Assembly: GCF_047496725.1 (NCBI RefSeq)
Contig: NC_132984.1
Coordinates: forward strand, 4,165,001 to 4,229,000
Source of the DNA: Anoplolepis gracilipes
Lineage: Eukaryota > Arthropoda > Insecta > Hymenoptera > Formicidae
Length of the DNA stretch: 64,000 bases
Direction of reading: 5' to 3'
In this document: in pieces, positions 38,413 through 50,100 of the stretch
Layout: each line of letters starts with the position of its first letter
Numbering within the stretch: position 1 is the stretch's first letter
The notes under the pieces: model-generated
Told to the model about the DNA's origin: nothing
The model's database searches: none
The model's input: only the letters and a program-made list of their open reading frames with translations
Made by a program: the position numbers and the translations under genes

Positions 38413-39322
38413 TTTAATTCGTTTAACCACTTGTTTTAAGATGTGGAAATTCGAAAAGCAAGTACGATAAAACAAATTTGATATATTGTCTTCTTATTAA
38501 TTTTTTAGTAATTAATTATTAAGTTTGATTAAAATTATTAAAAGATTTTTAATCAAACTTAATAATTAATTGCTAAAAAATTAATAAGAAGACAATCTAA
38601 TGGATATATCCATTTTTTAATTTGCGGGTTTTACATCGTAAACTTCGAAATACATTTTTAATGTTGTATTAAATAAATGATTAAATAATATTAAATAAAG
38701 AATTAATTATCAAATAATAGAATAATTAAAAAATAAAATATTATAAGTATGTAAATACAAAATACATTCTTTAAAAGTTGGTTTAAGTACATATTTTTGT
38801 AAAATAACAAGTAGTAGCACAAGTTTTTAAAGGGTTTATTGAATTACGTAAGTGTGCAAATTATACTTTGATTAATTCCTTAATTCGTTTTCTTAATTCG
38901 TTTAACCACTTGTTTTAGGATGCAGAAATTCGAAAAGCAAGTACGATAAAACAAATTTGATATATTGTCTTCTTATTAATTTTTTAGCAATTAATGATTA
39001 AGTTTGATTAAAATTATTAAAAGATTTTTAAGTTCTAAGAACTTAATACTTGAATATCCATTTTTAAATTTGCGGATTTTACGTCGTAAACTTTGAAATA
39101 CATTTTTAATGTATTAAATAAATGATTGAATAATATTAAATAACGAATTAATTATCAAATAATAGAATAATTAATAAATAATTAAAGAATAAAATATTAT
39201 AAGTATGTAAATACAAAATACATTCTTTAAAAGTTGGTTCACATATTTTTGTAAAATAACAAGTGGTAGCATAAGTTTTTAAAGGGTTTATTGAATTATG
39301 TAAGTATGCAAATTATACTTTG
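38413..39322. repeat. Direct duplication of a 430-460-base unit
   Basis: Copy 1 (38413-38870) and copy 2 (38892-39322) both begin TTAATTCGTTTAACCACTTG and both end near GCAAATTATACTTTG, with long identical stretches between. Copy 1 also contains a 49-base inverted repeat (38486-38534 against 38547-38595, one mismatch); copy 2 has only its left arm. Noncoding. Confidence 0.8.
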
Positions 39323-41277
39323 CTAACTTGCACTTTTATTATTGCAAAATTTTATTTACCCCTAGTCACAGCGTGCAATGAAACATAGCATTCGTAATCT
39401 CGATACAAACCGACGAGTCGAGTTTACCATAGTCATCTGCGGTATCCGAACTGAGGAATCTGATTAAGATTGCTTTGTGAAAGTTAGGCAAGAGTGAGTT
39501 GTCAAGATTCATAACGCAATTCGTACCGTTTTGGTGATCATGCATTTCAAAGATTGAATCACCATTGAGTGACTCACTGGGTGGGTTTGAAATTTCTATG
39601 GGATAAATCAATACATTCTACTGCTGTTGAATTGAGCGTGGAAAAGTACGTCATAAGTAAATTAAAACCGACATATCCTTAAGAATCTTAAATAGCTACA
39701 ATAGTATTTTAAAACATGGAAATTTTGCGGTGACAGATAATTTTTATAATCGAAAAGAAAGAAAGAGAAAAGAGTTGACAATTCAAAATAAAAAATTTTT
39801 AAAAATATATTATATCATGTAATCGTGTTGTAATTATAAACCGGCTCGTGTTTTATTTCTGGAACAGAAGTCTGGTCAATGAGTTGCATAAGAGTTGTCG
39901 ACACACGGAAAGAAATTCGGGGAGATGAAGATTAGAAGTATATACCAACAATATTTAAACGATTATGTTGACAATACGTTCACTTTTACGTCATTTAGAT
40001 ATTTTTAATAATTTGTTTATGAGAAGGATTGTGAGCAAATTAAAAAAAAATTGACTGCTACATATTATTAATTAATGTAACGATATATATATTATTATCC
40101 AGTAGTATGATACAGCTGATCTAAAAGTGTTCGCTTCTTACGCATGTACCTTGACACATCCGCTACAACATTATGCAAATGACAGAAGGATGCGTCAGCA
40201 ATAAGGGAATCCCTCAGTAGGTGTTCTCATCTACGTCATAACAGGAAATTCACGGTATTTGAGTCTTTTACGCAGAATTACCCGGCGCCGATGGAATCAT
40301 TCTTAATCCGCATTTAATTCTATGATTAATGACTTGCATAAAAAACAATGCTAAATTCTTAAAAATAGATGTCATTTTTTATTATCATTTTTTTATCGGA
40401 GAGTTACACTAGTTTTCTAATTAAGGATATGTGTAATCGAGCTGCAAATCGTATAAAATTATGAAAGTTGATATTGTATTCATTTTTTGTTTTATAAAAA
40501 ATTTACGTATTTATTAAAAATTACGTATATCATAAATTATTTTACAAATTAATAAATTTATTAAACAGTAGAAAATAGCTATTATAATAAATGCAGGATT
40601 CTCCAAACAGATTGCACATATCCTTGCAACCGTTTTCAAATTACGTAAATTATAGTGTCTCAGTGTTCATTGCATCATTTTCTATGAAGTTCATCAATAG
40701 CTTGAAATTTTAATCTGTTCTTGATTAAGGTTTATAACGATAAAAAATGATTATTCAACGTAAGTACATTTGTAAAAATTAAAATTATTTTTATAATATT
40801 AAACTAGAATGAAGTTAATTATATATTTTTTGAACGATTATAAAATAGAGATTTTTTCACACATATATACATATACATACTCGTAAACGTTTGAATTTAA
40901 AATAACTGATGTATGCCGTGAACACGTGGTACACATCTCTGATAAAGAGGCGCCTGTGTAATTAAGGATTCCAATCTTGAGTTTTACCACACATATAATT
41001 ATAATAGTTAAGCAACACAAGTTCTAGCGGGAAACTTGACCACAATGTACCATGACTACCAAGTATATTCGATTCGCTAAAAATATCGTTTTATTCATCT
41101 GAGTCATCTAGCCAGACGTCGATTCCTAAAAAAAAAAGAATGAAGGTGGGAATAAAGGAAGAGCTTCCTTACTTTATCCTGAAATAAACTCAAAGATCAG
41201 ACACCTCGTTACGAAATATGTTAATGATATTAAACTTAATTTTAATTATTTTATAAAAATAACGTGTATTAGAATAC

Positions 41278-41283
<6 letters not shown>

Positions 41284-41328
<45 letters not shown>
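41284..41328. repeat. (AT)n microsatellite
   Basis: About 45 bases of alternating TA immediately upstream of the large palindrome, seen directly. Confidence 0.9.
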
Positions 41329-41333
<5 letters not shown>

Positions 41334-41350
41334 CCAAACTCGTCTAAAGA

Positions 41351-42328
41351 CTATAGCCGGTTATCCGAAGAGTTTTCAAATAATACTTGGCTTGTCATTT
41401 CTTCATTGTAAAAAAAATTTTCCTCAAAATTTCAGCTCCTTAACTTTATTATTTCTTGAGTTATCGAGAAAAAAGTCATTTTCAATTTTTATTGTTCTTT
41501 TCTGCAAATATTTTAAATGATCCCTATCGATTTTTTTCTGAATACTTATCAACGAAAGACACAAAAAAAATACTTTTTTAATTTTTTCGAGTTGGTGCAG
41601 CATAGTAAAAAAAATCCTTCTTTTATTCTTTTTTTATAATAAGACCGAGTAATGATAATGATAATAATAATTGCAATAGTTATAATTACATTGCAAAGTA
41701 GAAATATTTTTTATGCAAAAACAATTTTCACAAATACAACTTTTAAATAAATTTTTATATTATTTTTGCATAAAAAAGATTTCTATCCTGCAGGATAATT
41801 ATAACTATTACAATTATTATAATTACTATTATAATTATTACAAAAAAAATAAATAACTTTCCGTCCTATTATCAAAAAATAATAAAAAAAAAAAGATTTT
41901 CCAATTTTTTCATGTTGCACCAACACGAAAAAATTGAAAAAATTCGAGAGTATTGAGACATATAAAAAGAGTATTCTTTAAAAGTTTGGTGATTGAACCT
42001 CGAAAGGAACATATTAAAAAAGCCATTTCTTAATTTCAATCTTTTTTTTTAAATCGAGCTTTTATTCGAGATTAATGATAAAATATTTTTTTTGTGTCTT
42101 TCGTTGATAATTATTCAGAAAAAAATCGATATGGGATCATCTCAAATATTTACAGAAAAGAAAAATAAAAACTGAAAATGACGTTTTTCTCGATAACTCA
42201 GAAAATAATAGAGTTAGGGAGCTAAAATTATGAGGAAAAATTTTTTTTTACAGTGAGGACATGACAGGCCAAATGTTATTATATGAAAACTGATCGAGGG
42301 CATTTTTAGTATGCTTATCCGGCTATAG
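41351..42328. mobile_element. Near-1 kb foldback (palindromic) element
   Basis: Ends are inverted copies: CTATAGCCGG at 41351-41360 and CCGGCTATAG at 42319-42328. Further matching pairs step inward in order: GAGTTATCGAGAAAAAAGTC with GACGTTTTTCTCGATAACTC; CGAAAGACACAAAAAAAATA with TATTTTTTTTGTGTCTTTCG; TTTTTTCGAGTTGGTGCA with TGCACCAACACGAAAAAA; and near the centre TAGAAATATTTTTTATGC with GCATAAAAAAGATTTCTA. So almost the whole element folds on itself. No open frame of note. It fits a non-autonomous foldback transposon, or two copies of one AT-rich element inserted head-to-head. Confidence 0.7.
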
Positions 42329-43253
42329 CCTTTATGTCAAATTAGTCTGAGAAATAAGATGTCTATAAAACAATGCCTCAACAACATGTCATGATAAAAT
42401 GTTAAAATAAAATGTTTTGAAGATGTCATAAAGTTGTCTTTTTAATGTCTTCATTGTGTTGTCTTCGGAATTTCAAGATTTTTCAATCATGCATTCTTGA
42501 CGTATTCTAACAGACGTGTTGCTGATGATTATTTAATTGCATGTTGATAGTCATCGTACTCGATTTACGCAAAAAAAACCTTTGACATGCAAATGAATCA
42601 CGCTCCAATGCATACCAGTTTAATTGATACTAGGAAGATGATAAACGTGATCGATCTCATTGCGTTTGGTTATTCACCCGTTCAGACATACGTATTCGAG
42701 TCCTGATTTTCCAAGAAATTTATGTTTTCCTCGTAGAACGAGTCAACTTATAATCCGGATGAGATGCACAAATGATTTCAATTCTCAAGATCCATACGAA
42801 TGAAGAAATAAAGAAGACGCGAAGAACTTTATATCTAAACCTTTTAAGTTTTGCCATTAAAAGCTTTCTTATAGAATTATGTAATTATTCGCAAATAAAG
42901 AAGCTATGAATTAAGGAATTGCATTTATTCTTCCGACCTTCAATACCTGCATCCTAGCAAAACGCCACCTTCTTGCATAAAATGGAAAAAGTAGACTTTA
43001 TTAATTTTATTATTATTTATCTTTCTTACATCACATCATTTACCGCATCAATAGCATTAATATTATATTGATACTTGACAAGCCGGTTATCAGCTGTGAG
43101 AATTATTATTGCAAGTGCAAGGGGTTAAACAGCAACGGAGCGATCGTGCATTAAGCGCGAACAACGGTTGCACAATAAAGCGGAATCATCGCGGAAGGCA
43201 GATCCGGGCTTTACGCGTGCTCTCGCGGGAGGCATGCGTGTGCAAGCTCTTCC

Positions 43254-43294
43254 ATATATAAATACACGTATGCCAGTGGGAAAATCTCAGTCGA
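43254..43294 (+). promoter_or_regulatory. TATA box and initiator of PDGF/VEGF-like gene B
   Basis: TATATAAATA at 43255-43264 is followed by an arthropod-type initiator, TCAGT, at 43287-43291 (predicted +1 at the A, 43289). The spacing of about 34 bases is near the usual TATA-to-start distance. The surrounding DNA is GC-richer than the gap before it. The leader then runs about 490 bases to the ATG and contains a possible donor (GTGAGT) at 43376 and a poly(A) run at about 43401-43423. Confidence 0.6.
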
Positions 43295-43777
43295 CCGATA
43301 CTTGGTGCCTGTAGCTTCTCGCCCATTCATCGAGCTACTTCCGTCCAAAAGTTAGAAATTTATGGGGACCACCACGTGAGTCTATTAGCTTTGCAAAAGA
43401 AAAAAAAAAAAAAAAAAAAAAAATAGAGGAATACTTCGTCCTGGAAGAAACATATCAAGTTCATTGTGTCGACGCAAGTTTTTTTTGTCTGAAGAAGTTG
43501 CACGAGATTCGTGAAGTGAAGGAAGAGGAGAAGAGAAACGTTTCATCGTTAAAAAAGCGACAAGAGGAGGAACTTCTCATTTCTCTTACCTATCCTTAAT
43601 TCTTCATTCAATAATCATTTTTATAAATTCAACGATCGGTTTGCCTCAACCAGAAATCATTGATCCATCTAATCAATGATCGAGTGCTATTGAACTTTCG
43701 AGCGAAAGAAGTGCAGACTTTATGTCCGTGTGATTTGCGTGTGATTTGTTGAGTTAAAAGGATTCAGTGGAACAATA

Positions 43778-44275
43778 ATGAAAAGCAGGTCGATGAAGAG
43801 ATCATTGCTAAGGCTCTTAATTTTGATCCTGACGACGATGGATCAGATGATGCTTCTTTTTGCGGCTCATCACGGCGGTCACCATCATCGGATGTCGAAG
43901 AGGATCCACCTGTCGAGCGCGAGGGAGGCCACTATGAGATTCCTTTGCAGGGAACCCCAGTCGAGGGCCTACAATCTGAGAGATCTGGTGCAGAGTATGA
44001 ATCCAAGCGAGAGCGCGAATCAGCCGGTGTACATCGTGTTAAAGAGATGCGACAGTCACTCTGGTTGCTGCATCAGTCCTGATCTCAGTTGCACGCCGGT
44101 GCAATCGTCCATCTATTACGACGAGATGGAAGTCGAGGTTTGGAGTCTGATGACGAATAGCACGAGGAGGGCGTGGATTAGAGTCGAACAGCACGGCAGG
44201 TGTACTTGCGAGATCAGTAATGCCACTGAAAGACTCAGGACAGACATTCAACTACCCAGCATACAGATTCTATGA
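43778..44275 (+). CDS. PDGF/VEGF-family growth factor B (Pvf-like)
   Basis: A single-exon frame of 165 residues. Residues about 9-30 (start LLRLLILILTTMDQMMLLF) are hydrophobic, as in a signal peptide, followed by a His-rich stretch (AAHHGGHHHRM). The cystine-knot region has C57 (FLCREPQSRAYNL), C91, C97 and C98 in VLKRCDSHSGCC, C105 (LSCTPVQ), and C142/C144 (GRCTCE). Spacing matches PDGF/VEGF, except that the loop between the third cysteine and the CC pair is longer (5 residues) and the P-x-C cysteine is replaced (PVYIVLKRC). Potential N-glycosylation sites are NST (127) and NAT (148). It is expected to be a secreted PVR-type receptor ligand. It is clearly diverged from the neighbouring family member, so any duplication would be old. 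The coding sequence is GC-rich against its flanks. A longer product using a downstream exon cannot be excluded. Confidence 0.82.
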   Translation: MKSRSMKRSLLRLLILILTTMDQMMLLFAAHHGGHHHRMSKRIHLSSAREATMRFLCREPQSRAYNLRDLVQSMNPSESANQPVYIVLKRCDSHSGCCISPDLSCTPVQSSIYYDEMEVEVWSLMTNSTRRAWIRVEQHGRCTCEISNATERLRTDIQLPSIQIL

Positions 44276-47196
44276 GAAGATTCTTCGAATCCATTCATTC
44301 AGTATTATGAAGCAGAATGGAAGACCCTAACTGCATTGCTCAGTAATTAACTGATTATCTTGCATTTTTCTGTCAGATAACAATGTTATGGTACAAAAAG
44401 AATAACATTCAGTGTTAATTGAAACTAGTTAAACAAAGACGATGGAGTTAAGGTTTTTTAAGATTAATTAGGATTGAATCCTTTGAGTTAGTTAGGAAGA
44501 ATGGATTTAGACATCGATACTAGTAGTGATCTGCGCATTAAAAATGTTCGAATCTGAGCAGTCCTATGGTGTGAAAAACGAATATAAAGTGTTAAAGAAA
44601 TATTAATTGATTATAACTGAGACTGAGACAGATTAGATTGAAATAAGCTTCTTACAAGCTTTTTCTATCAATACTCATCTAAACTTAATCTTCATCATCT
44701 ATGACTATGATAAAGGACACGCAACGATAAAAAGTGAAATTAATTGACAGACATTATATAGATTTAAATATTAAGGATTATACAAATTTAAACTACAACT
44801 GTAAAAATTGCTAGGGAAAAACGCGACCGACAAAGATGTGTGAAGACCTTCCAGAATATTTAATAAATAAATCATAAGTGATTGTGATTTCGAACAAGTA
44901 TGTCGTAAGTATTTAAGAATATTTAAAAAAGTTAAATATCAATTTATAAAAGGATTATTTGGATAATTGATAAGAAGTAAAAGCGAGAGACTTTAAGAAT
45001 TTAATTTAAGGTTTGGAGAGTTTGAAACTTTATGTTCGATTAAAAAAAAAAAGTTTTTCGAATCCATTAAAGTAATTTTTACATATGCATAAAAGATATT
45101 TTACAAATGAAAATGAGAAAGAGATATTTATCTTTATCAAAGATGTTAGTGATATCTTTTTAATGGGAATTTTTTTAAATTAACATTTTAAATTTCACAT
45201 GGGATTATATATAATAGATTTCGAATCGTGCCATATGTTTTTTTTACAGATAAAGAATTTAAGAATATACAGAAAAAAATGTAACAAATTATTTCAATGT
45301 ACTTTTCTAACGTAAACATACATTACTCATGCTTTCTCACTTCGCATAAATGCGTACAAAATGTTCTATCATAAATAATATTACATGTGCAAAGTGCAGT
45401 TTTTCAGTAGCAATTATATATGGTTTCGGTGTTCACTTTCCATAGACTACTTTTTATCGACATTGTGATAAAGAGATTAAGTCAATTTATGATTATAATA
45501 TCAGATCTATGCAAAATAAGGCGCCAGTCTACATACTTCTCTCGCACGTTCCGCACTCGATTTCGACATGATATTTATATGAAACTAATAACACTACGAA
45601 ACTGACAGTTACGTTTAACGCTAAATATAACTTGACGATGTATTCGTTAAATTGCGATGCTGTTCTCGCGTTAGACACAGTGTATATGCTTAGTTAAACA
45701 AAGTCCAGACGCGGCGAAAATAACGTACTGCGTTTATATGTTAATTAGTTCTGTACCTTTCAGATACAGAAATAAGATTTTTTAAATTAAAAGTGATTTT
45801 TTTATGAAACAATCAACTCGACGACTATCGTAGTCGACGTGAGAAAGAATTTTGTACAATTAATCCAAAAAACAGTATTTTAATGTTAGTTTTAAATTTA
45901 ACGCAATTTTGATAAGCGTTCACTTTTTTTGTATAATAATTAATTTATGAAACAAATTATTTTTCAATTGTAGAATAAATAATGATAAGCAAATTGAGAT
46001 GTGATATAAATCAACACGTCGAAAGGATTGAACAGTATTCCTGTAGTATCTAGTTAGCAACTAATATATATTACTCAATTATTTAATTTTTATACTAATT
46101 AATTTATGTATATATCGATTAATTTATGCGAATCGATGCGATAAAAATATTTGTAAAAATAAATCGCAGTTTTGTCTATTTTTATATCAATTTATGTAAC
46201 TTATTTCTTCATATCTTATTTGTTTTTAATTTCCGACTTCGATGAAAAAAATCCTAATTTTTCCTAATAAATTTTCTCAATATAATGCTTTTAAGAAAAA
46301 TTGAATTTAATTAAAAATAAAATTTCCCGAACAACTAATGTTTATATTTATAATAGTTATATTATATGTTAATGTTTATGATTAGCTATGGTGTTTTATT
46401 ATAATTTTATTATTGACTGTTCAATTTATCTGCCTAACCATCTGCAGAACGGAAATAGTGTAACAATGCGAATTCTCGATTTAGCACACAGACGTGCGAA
46501 CAGAACTGGATTGATGCCCAATCAAGAGCCGCTATGTCAACGCCGACTCTCACGGACACCTGTTCCGCAAAGTTAGCTGTCAGAAAAGAAAAAAGAAAAA
46601 AAATTCCGCTAGCTCTACACAGTCGAGCGTAAGCTCGAATTGATCATCTGTATAAAAAAAAAAAAAAAAAAAAAAAAATATTTCGATATTACATTATCCG
46701 CTAGAAAAATTATACTATATATATCATATATACATCTATATCTATTTAAATGAAATGAAAATGGAAATGGACATTTTGGATTTTTCAGGTTTTTTTTCAA
46801 CCAAGGAAACATTTAGTTCTATTTTCTTAAAGCTATAAGAAATTTATTATAATTTGTTGTAAGATTTCAAAGTAACAAGAAAACTGTAGAGGCAAAATCC
46901 TTGATCTTTGTGAAAAAATTCTTTCGATTTATCTTCAAGAGTAAACAATTCTACTATAGGAAAAAATTGAAAACAAAAATATAGCATAAATATTCCTACA
47001 AAATTGATTTGCATATTTAACCCCCCCTCCCCCCAGAAAACATCAAAGCATTTATTATACAAGAACGAATTATCATCGATTTTCTTTAGTTATCTTTAGT
47101 TGCTTAACTTACATGCTTAGTAAGACCGACAGTATAAACTACACAGAATGTCTGACGAATAAAAGACTTACAAGACACAGAAGTCGCTGTGCAATA
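44276..47196. other. 3' region of PDGF/VEGF-like gene B and convergent spacer to TPR
   Basis: Mostly AT-rich with no recognised gene; the first kilobase or two is presumably 3' UTR. A GC-richer island at about 46442-46576 has an open frame preceded by an acceptor-like CTGCAG, but its product (containing NGNSVTMRILDLAHRR) is not recognised. A poly(A) run lies at about 46652-46678. On the - strand an AATAAA (TTTATT at about 47051) lies roughly 145 bases past the TPR stop and is its likely poly(A) signal. Confidence 0.45.
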
Positions 47197-50100
47197 TTAC
47201 GAGTATCGAGTGTAAGGATATTTCGCGCGCATTCGTCGGCCTCGCGTTCCTCGTCCTCGTCCTCCCTCATTGCCGGTTCCTCTATTAGTGTGTCCTCGCA
47301 TTATAGGTTGTCCTTTAAATATTACAAATTTTAACATTTGTCGTACAAAAAAATATTCTGATATTGCGAAAACTAGACACGTAGCATATTTCTTTTTGCA
47401 AAATCTATTTTTATCAGACACAATGAGATGTTGCATTTTACACACGTATAATTATTGTTAAATAATCATAATTCGTCATGTGCAGAATAGTAAATTAAAT
47501 TAAATTGTATATTTTTTTTCAAATAATTAATAAAAAGGGAATAAAAAGAATTAATAAAACAAGGTTTAATAAATCAACAAAGAATTGGAGACTTAAAGAA
47601 GAGAATTAAAGCGTAATAAGAATAAAGACTTAAATAAAACAAAGAATTAATAAAAAGGGAAATTTAAATTCTTATAAAAAATTAATATAAAAAGAATACT
47701 CTATCTACAAGTAAATACAAATTTTTTTATTTACCTCTACCGGACTGGCTATCTCCCCACACAATCGGTGTAGGCCTCGTGCCTCTAGCTACTCTGAAGG
47801 TCGACCTCGGCGATCTTCTTACTGTCATTCCCCTACTGTTAGGATCACCCGTAGTTGCCAGGGTGGCCGCTATTGTTCTTTGACGAGTGTTACTGGATGG
47901 CGAAGCTTCTGCTTCGCGACTCTCCTCTTCGACTTCGTCTTCAACAAGTTCGCTTCCCGCTTCTTCCGTCACTTCCACCGTGTCCACGGTGTCGTCCTCA
48001 CCGGACGCCAAGGCTATCTGCTCGTCCGGTCGTTTCTCACCCTCTGAACTCACTCCTGCAAAGAAAAGAAAAAAAGGAAGCGATATAACGCAGCAGTAGA
48101 TATAATTGTAGCTTTCTTCAGTGGTATATCAGCACAAACAATGTTAAGAATTCTGTTCATTCAGTCTCTAATATTCTTGAAATGAATCTTTCGATGAATT
48201 TAATTAACTGACAAGATACCTTCGCTTGGAGTTGCGCTGGATTCTGTGGCTTCAGTTGAACCGCGTTGTTGGTCATCCGCACCAACGATGCGAATGTTAG
48301 GAATACCAGGTTCCTCAACATTGTCACCGGAAGTGGCCGTTACGGAAACGGGCGTTACAGATACAGTAGTTTCTTGTTCCTCGGATTGGCCACTAGTCTA
48401 TTTGCGATAGAAATTAAATAAAATATTAATCATTACCCATTTTATTACATATTCTATTTTTATAGAAAATTGTGATTAAAAAATTTACTTACCGAAGGTG
48501 GCAAATCCGCAGCTGGGGAGACCTGAAGAGGTGTAGTAGGAACGCTGCGACCAGTTCCACCGTCCTCCAGTTGTGTCAAATCTATCCTACTGTCGTCTAT
48601 GCTTTCTTGAACAACTTGAGCTACTGTAGAACTGGAAGATCCAAATATGGTTCTAATAATAGAGCCAGTAGGTGTTGTTAAGGACGGTGTTGAGGAAGCT
48701 GTCGTAGGCGCTGAATGATCCCCAAAAGTAAAACGTCCCTGAGGTACTTGTGGAGAGCTCACAGCTTCCCCGAAGCCATCGCGACGAGGAACGTACAAAG
48801 TTGGTGTGCTAGGAACGATGCAGTCGTCGCCGCCGTCTTCGTAGCCTGGTTGTGGCTTTTAGAAGAAAAAATAATGACAATATAAGATACATATATAAAA
48901 AAAGTGAATATTTTTTCTATAAATTAAAGAATTTCAAATAAATGTTATAATTGTCTTAAATACTAACCAGAAGAAGATGTTGCTGTTGTTGTTGTCTCGG
49001 CATAGGCGCGATTACTCTAGCTCTTGCAGTGAAGGACGTCGGAGGCTCTACGGTCGGTCCAGCGCTGCTGATGGCTTCTGATTGCTGCTGATTAGAAGGA
49101 ATAGATGCTTGACCTTGTCTAGGAACTTCGACGCTAGTAGAATCCTCTTCCATGATAATCTCCACCTCGTTATTGTCTCGTTCTACCTCAACTTCAACTT
49201 CATAGGGCATCTCTTCTTCCTCTTCTATTTCCTCGTATGCCTCATTCTCGAATTCTTCTTCTTCTTGGGCCTGATGGTTACCTCCACCTTCACCTTCATC
49301 ACAGTCCACTACTACTACGCAACCTTCTTCTACTTCTTCATCTTGATCTCTCTGGCTTGATGTTGGAACCTAACAATATTAATATTAAAACATTATTGAG
49401 AAAAATTGAATTTTACGCTCATGCATGTAGAAATCATTTATCTTCCTGTTATACCATTTTTACCTGATATTCCACTTCCGAAACGCTAGCACTCGCAGTC
49501 GCGCTAATGTCCTGTCTACTCCTTTTGGTCTTTGGACTCTGCACCTGCTCCTGACGTCCGTGATCCATCTCTTCGGTTATCCCGGAGCCAGAGGCGGTAG
49601 AGTCCAAGGTCCGAGGTCTCTTCAGTCCGGAAGCTTGGGATGTACTAACCGATTGTGTGGAACTGCTCGCCACAGTTTGTTGTTGATCACTGATAGCAAC
49701 TTGCTGCTGTTGTTGCTGTTGCTCTACCCTAGGACTTACTAGCGCTACTGTTTGCTGCTGCTGTTGTTGTTGGCATTGTTGTTGCTGCGGCTGCATGTTG
49801 AGCGTCTCCGCACTTTCCGGATCTTCTCTCTGTGTGGATTCAGCTGATTCACTTAATTGCGGTTGCACCACCAATTGACGAAGACTACTAGTTTGCGCGC
49901 TTTGTGAAGAACTGCTAGTGCTTGCCGGTTGGAAGTCGGTTAAACTACTAGTCGGTGAGCTCGTCTCCGTGGTATGTACCACTTGTTGTTGTTGTTGTTG
50001 TTGTTGTTGTTGCATTTGATGCGGCGCGACCATGACTGGTGCACTAGCTGTGGTCGGTAATACGGCCGCTGTTCTCGATTGCACGACGCTCATCGGTCTG

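Larger units (their letters stand above)
37810..43253. other. Gap between the two PDGF/VEGF genes
   Basis: No coding gene is supported. 38040-38410 is the GC-richer upstream region of the - strand factor; its open frame (38082-38417) has no recognisable domain. A direct duplication occupies 38413-39322, an (AT)n tract about 41284-41328, and a near-1 kb palindrome 41351-42328. Patches at about 40100-40330 and 42540-42720 are of more mixed composition, as expected of regulatory DNA, but nothing specific was identified in them. Confidence 0.5.

Noticed and set aside
38082..38417. 111-codon + strand frame upstream of growth factor A
   Set aside because: No ATG at the start, Ser/Leu-rich low complexity, and it sits in the probable promoter of the - strand gene.
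39366..39611. 81-codon - strand frame between the growth-factor genes
   Set aside because: Less AT-rich than its surroundings, but there is no recognisable domain or splice partner; kept only as a possible fragment.
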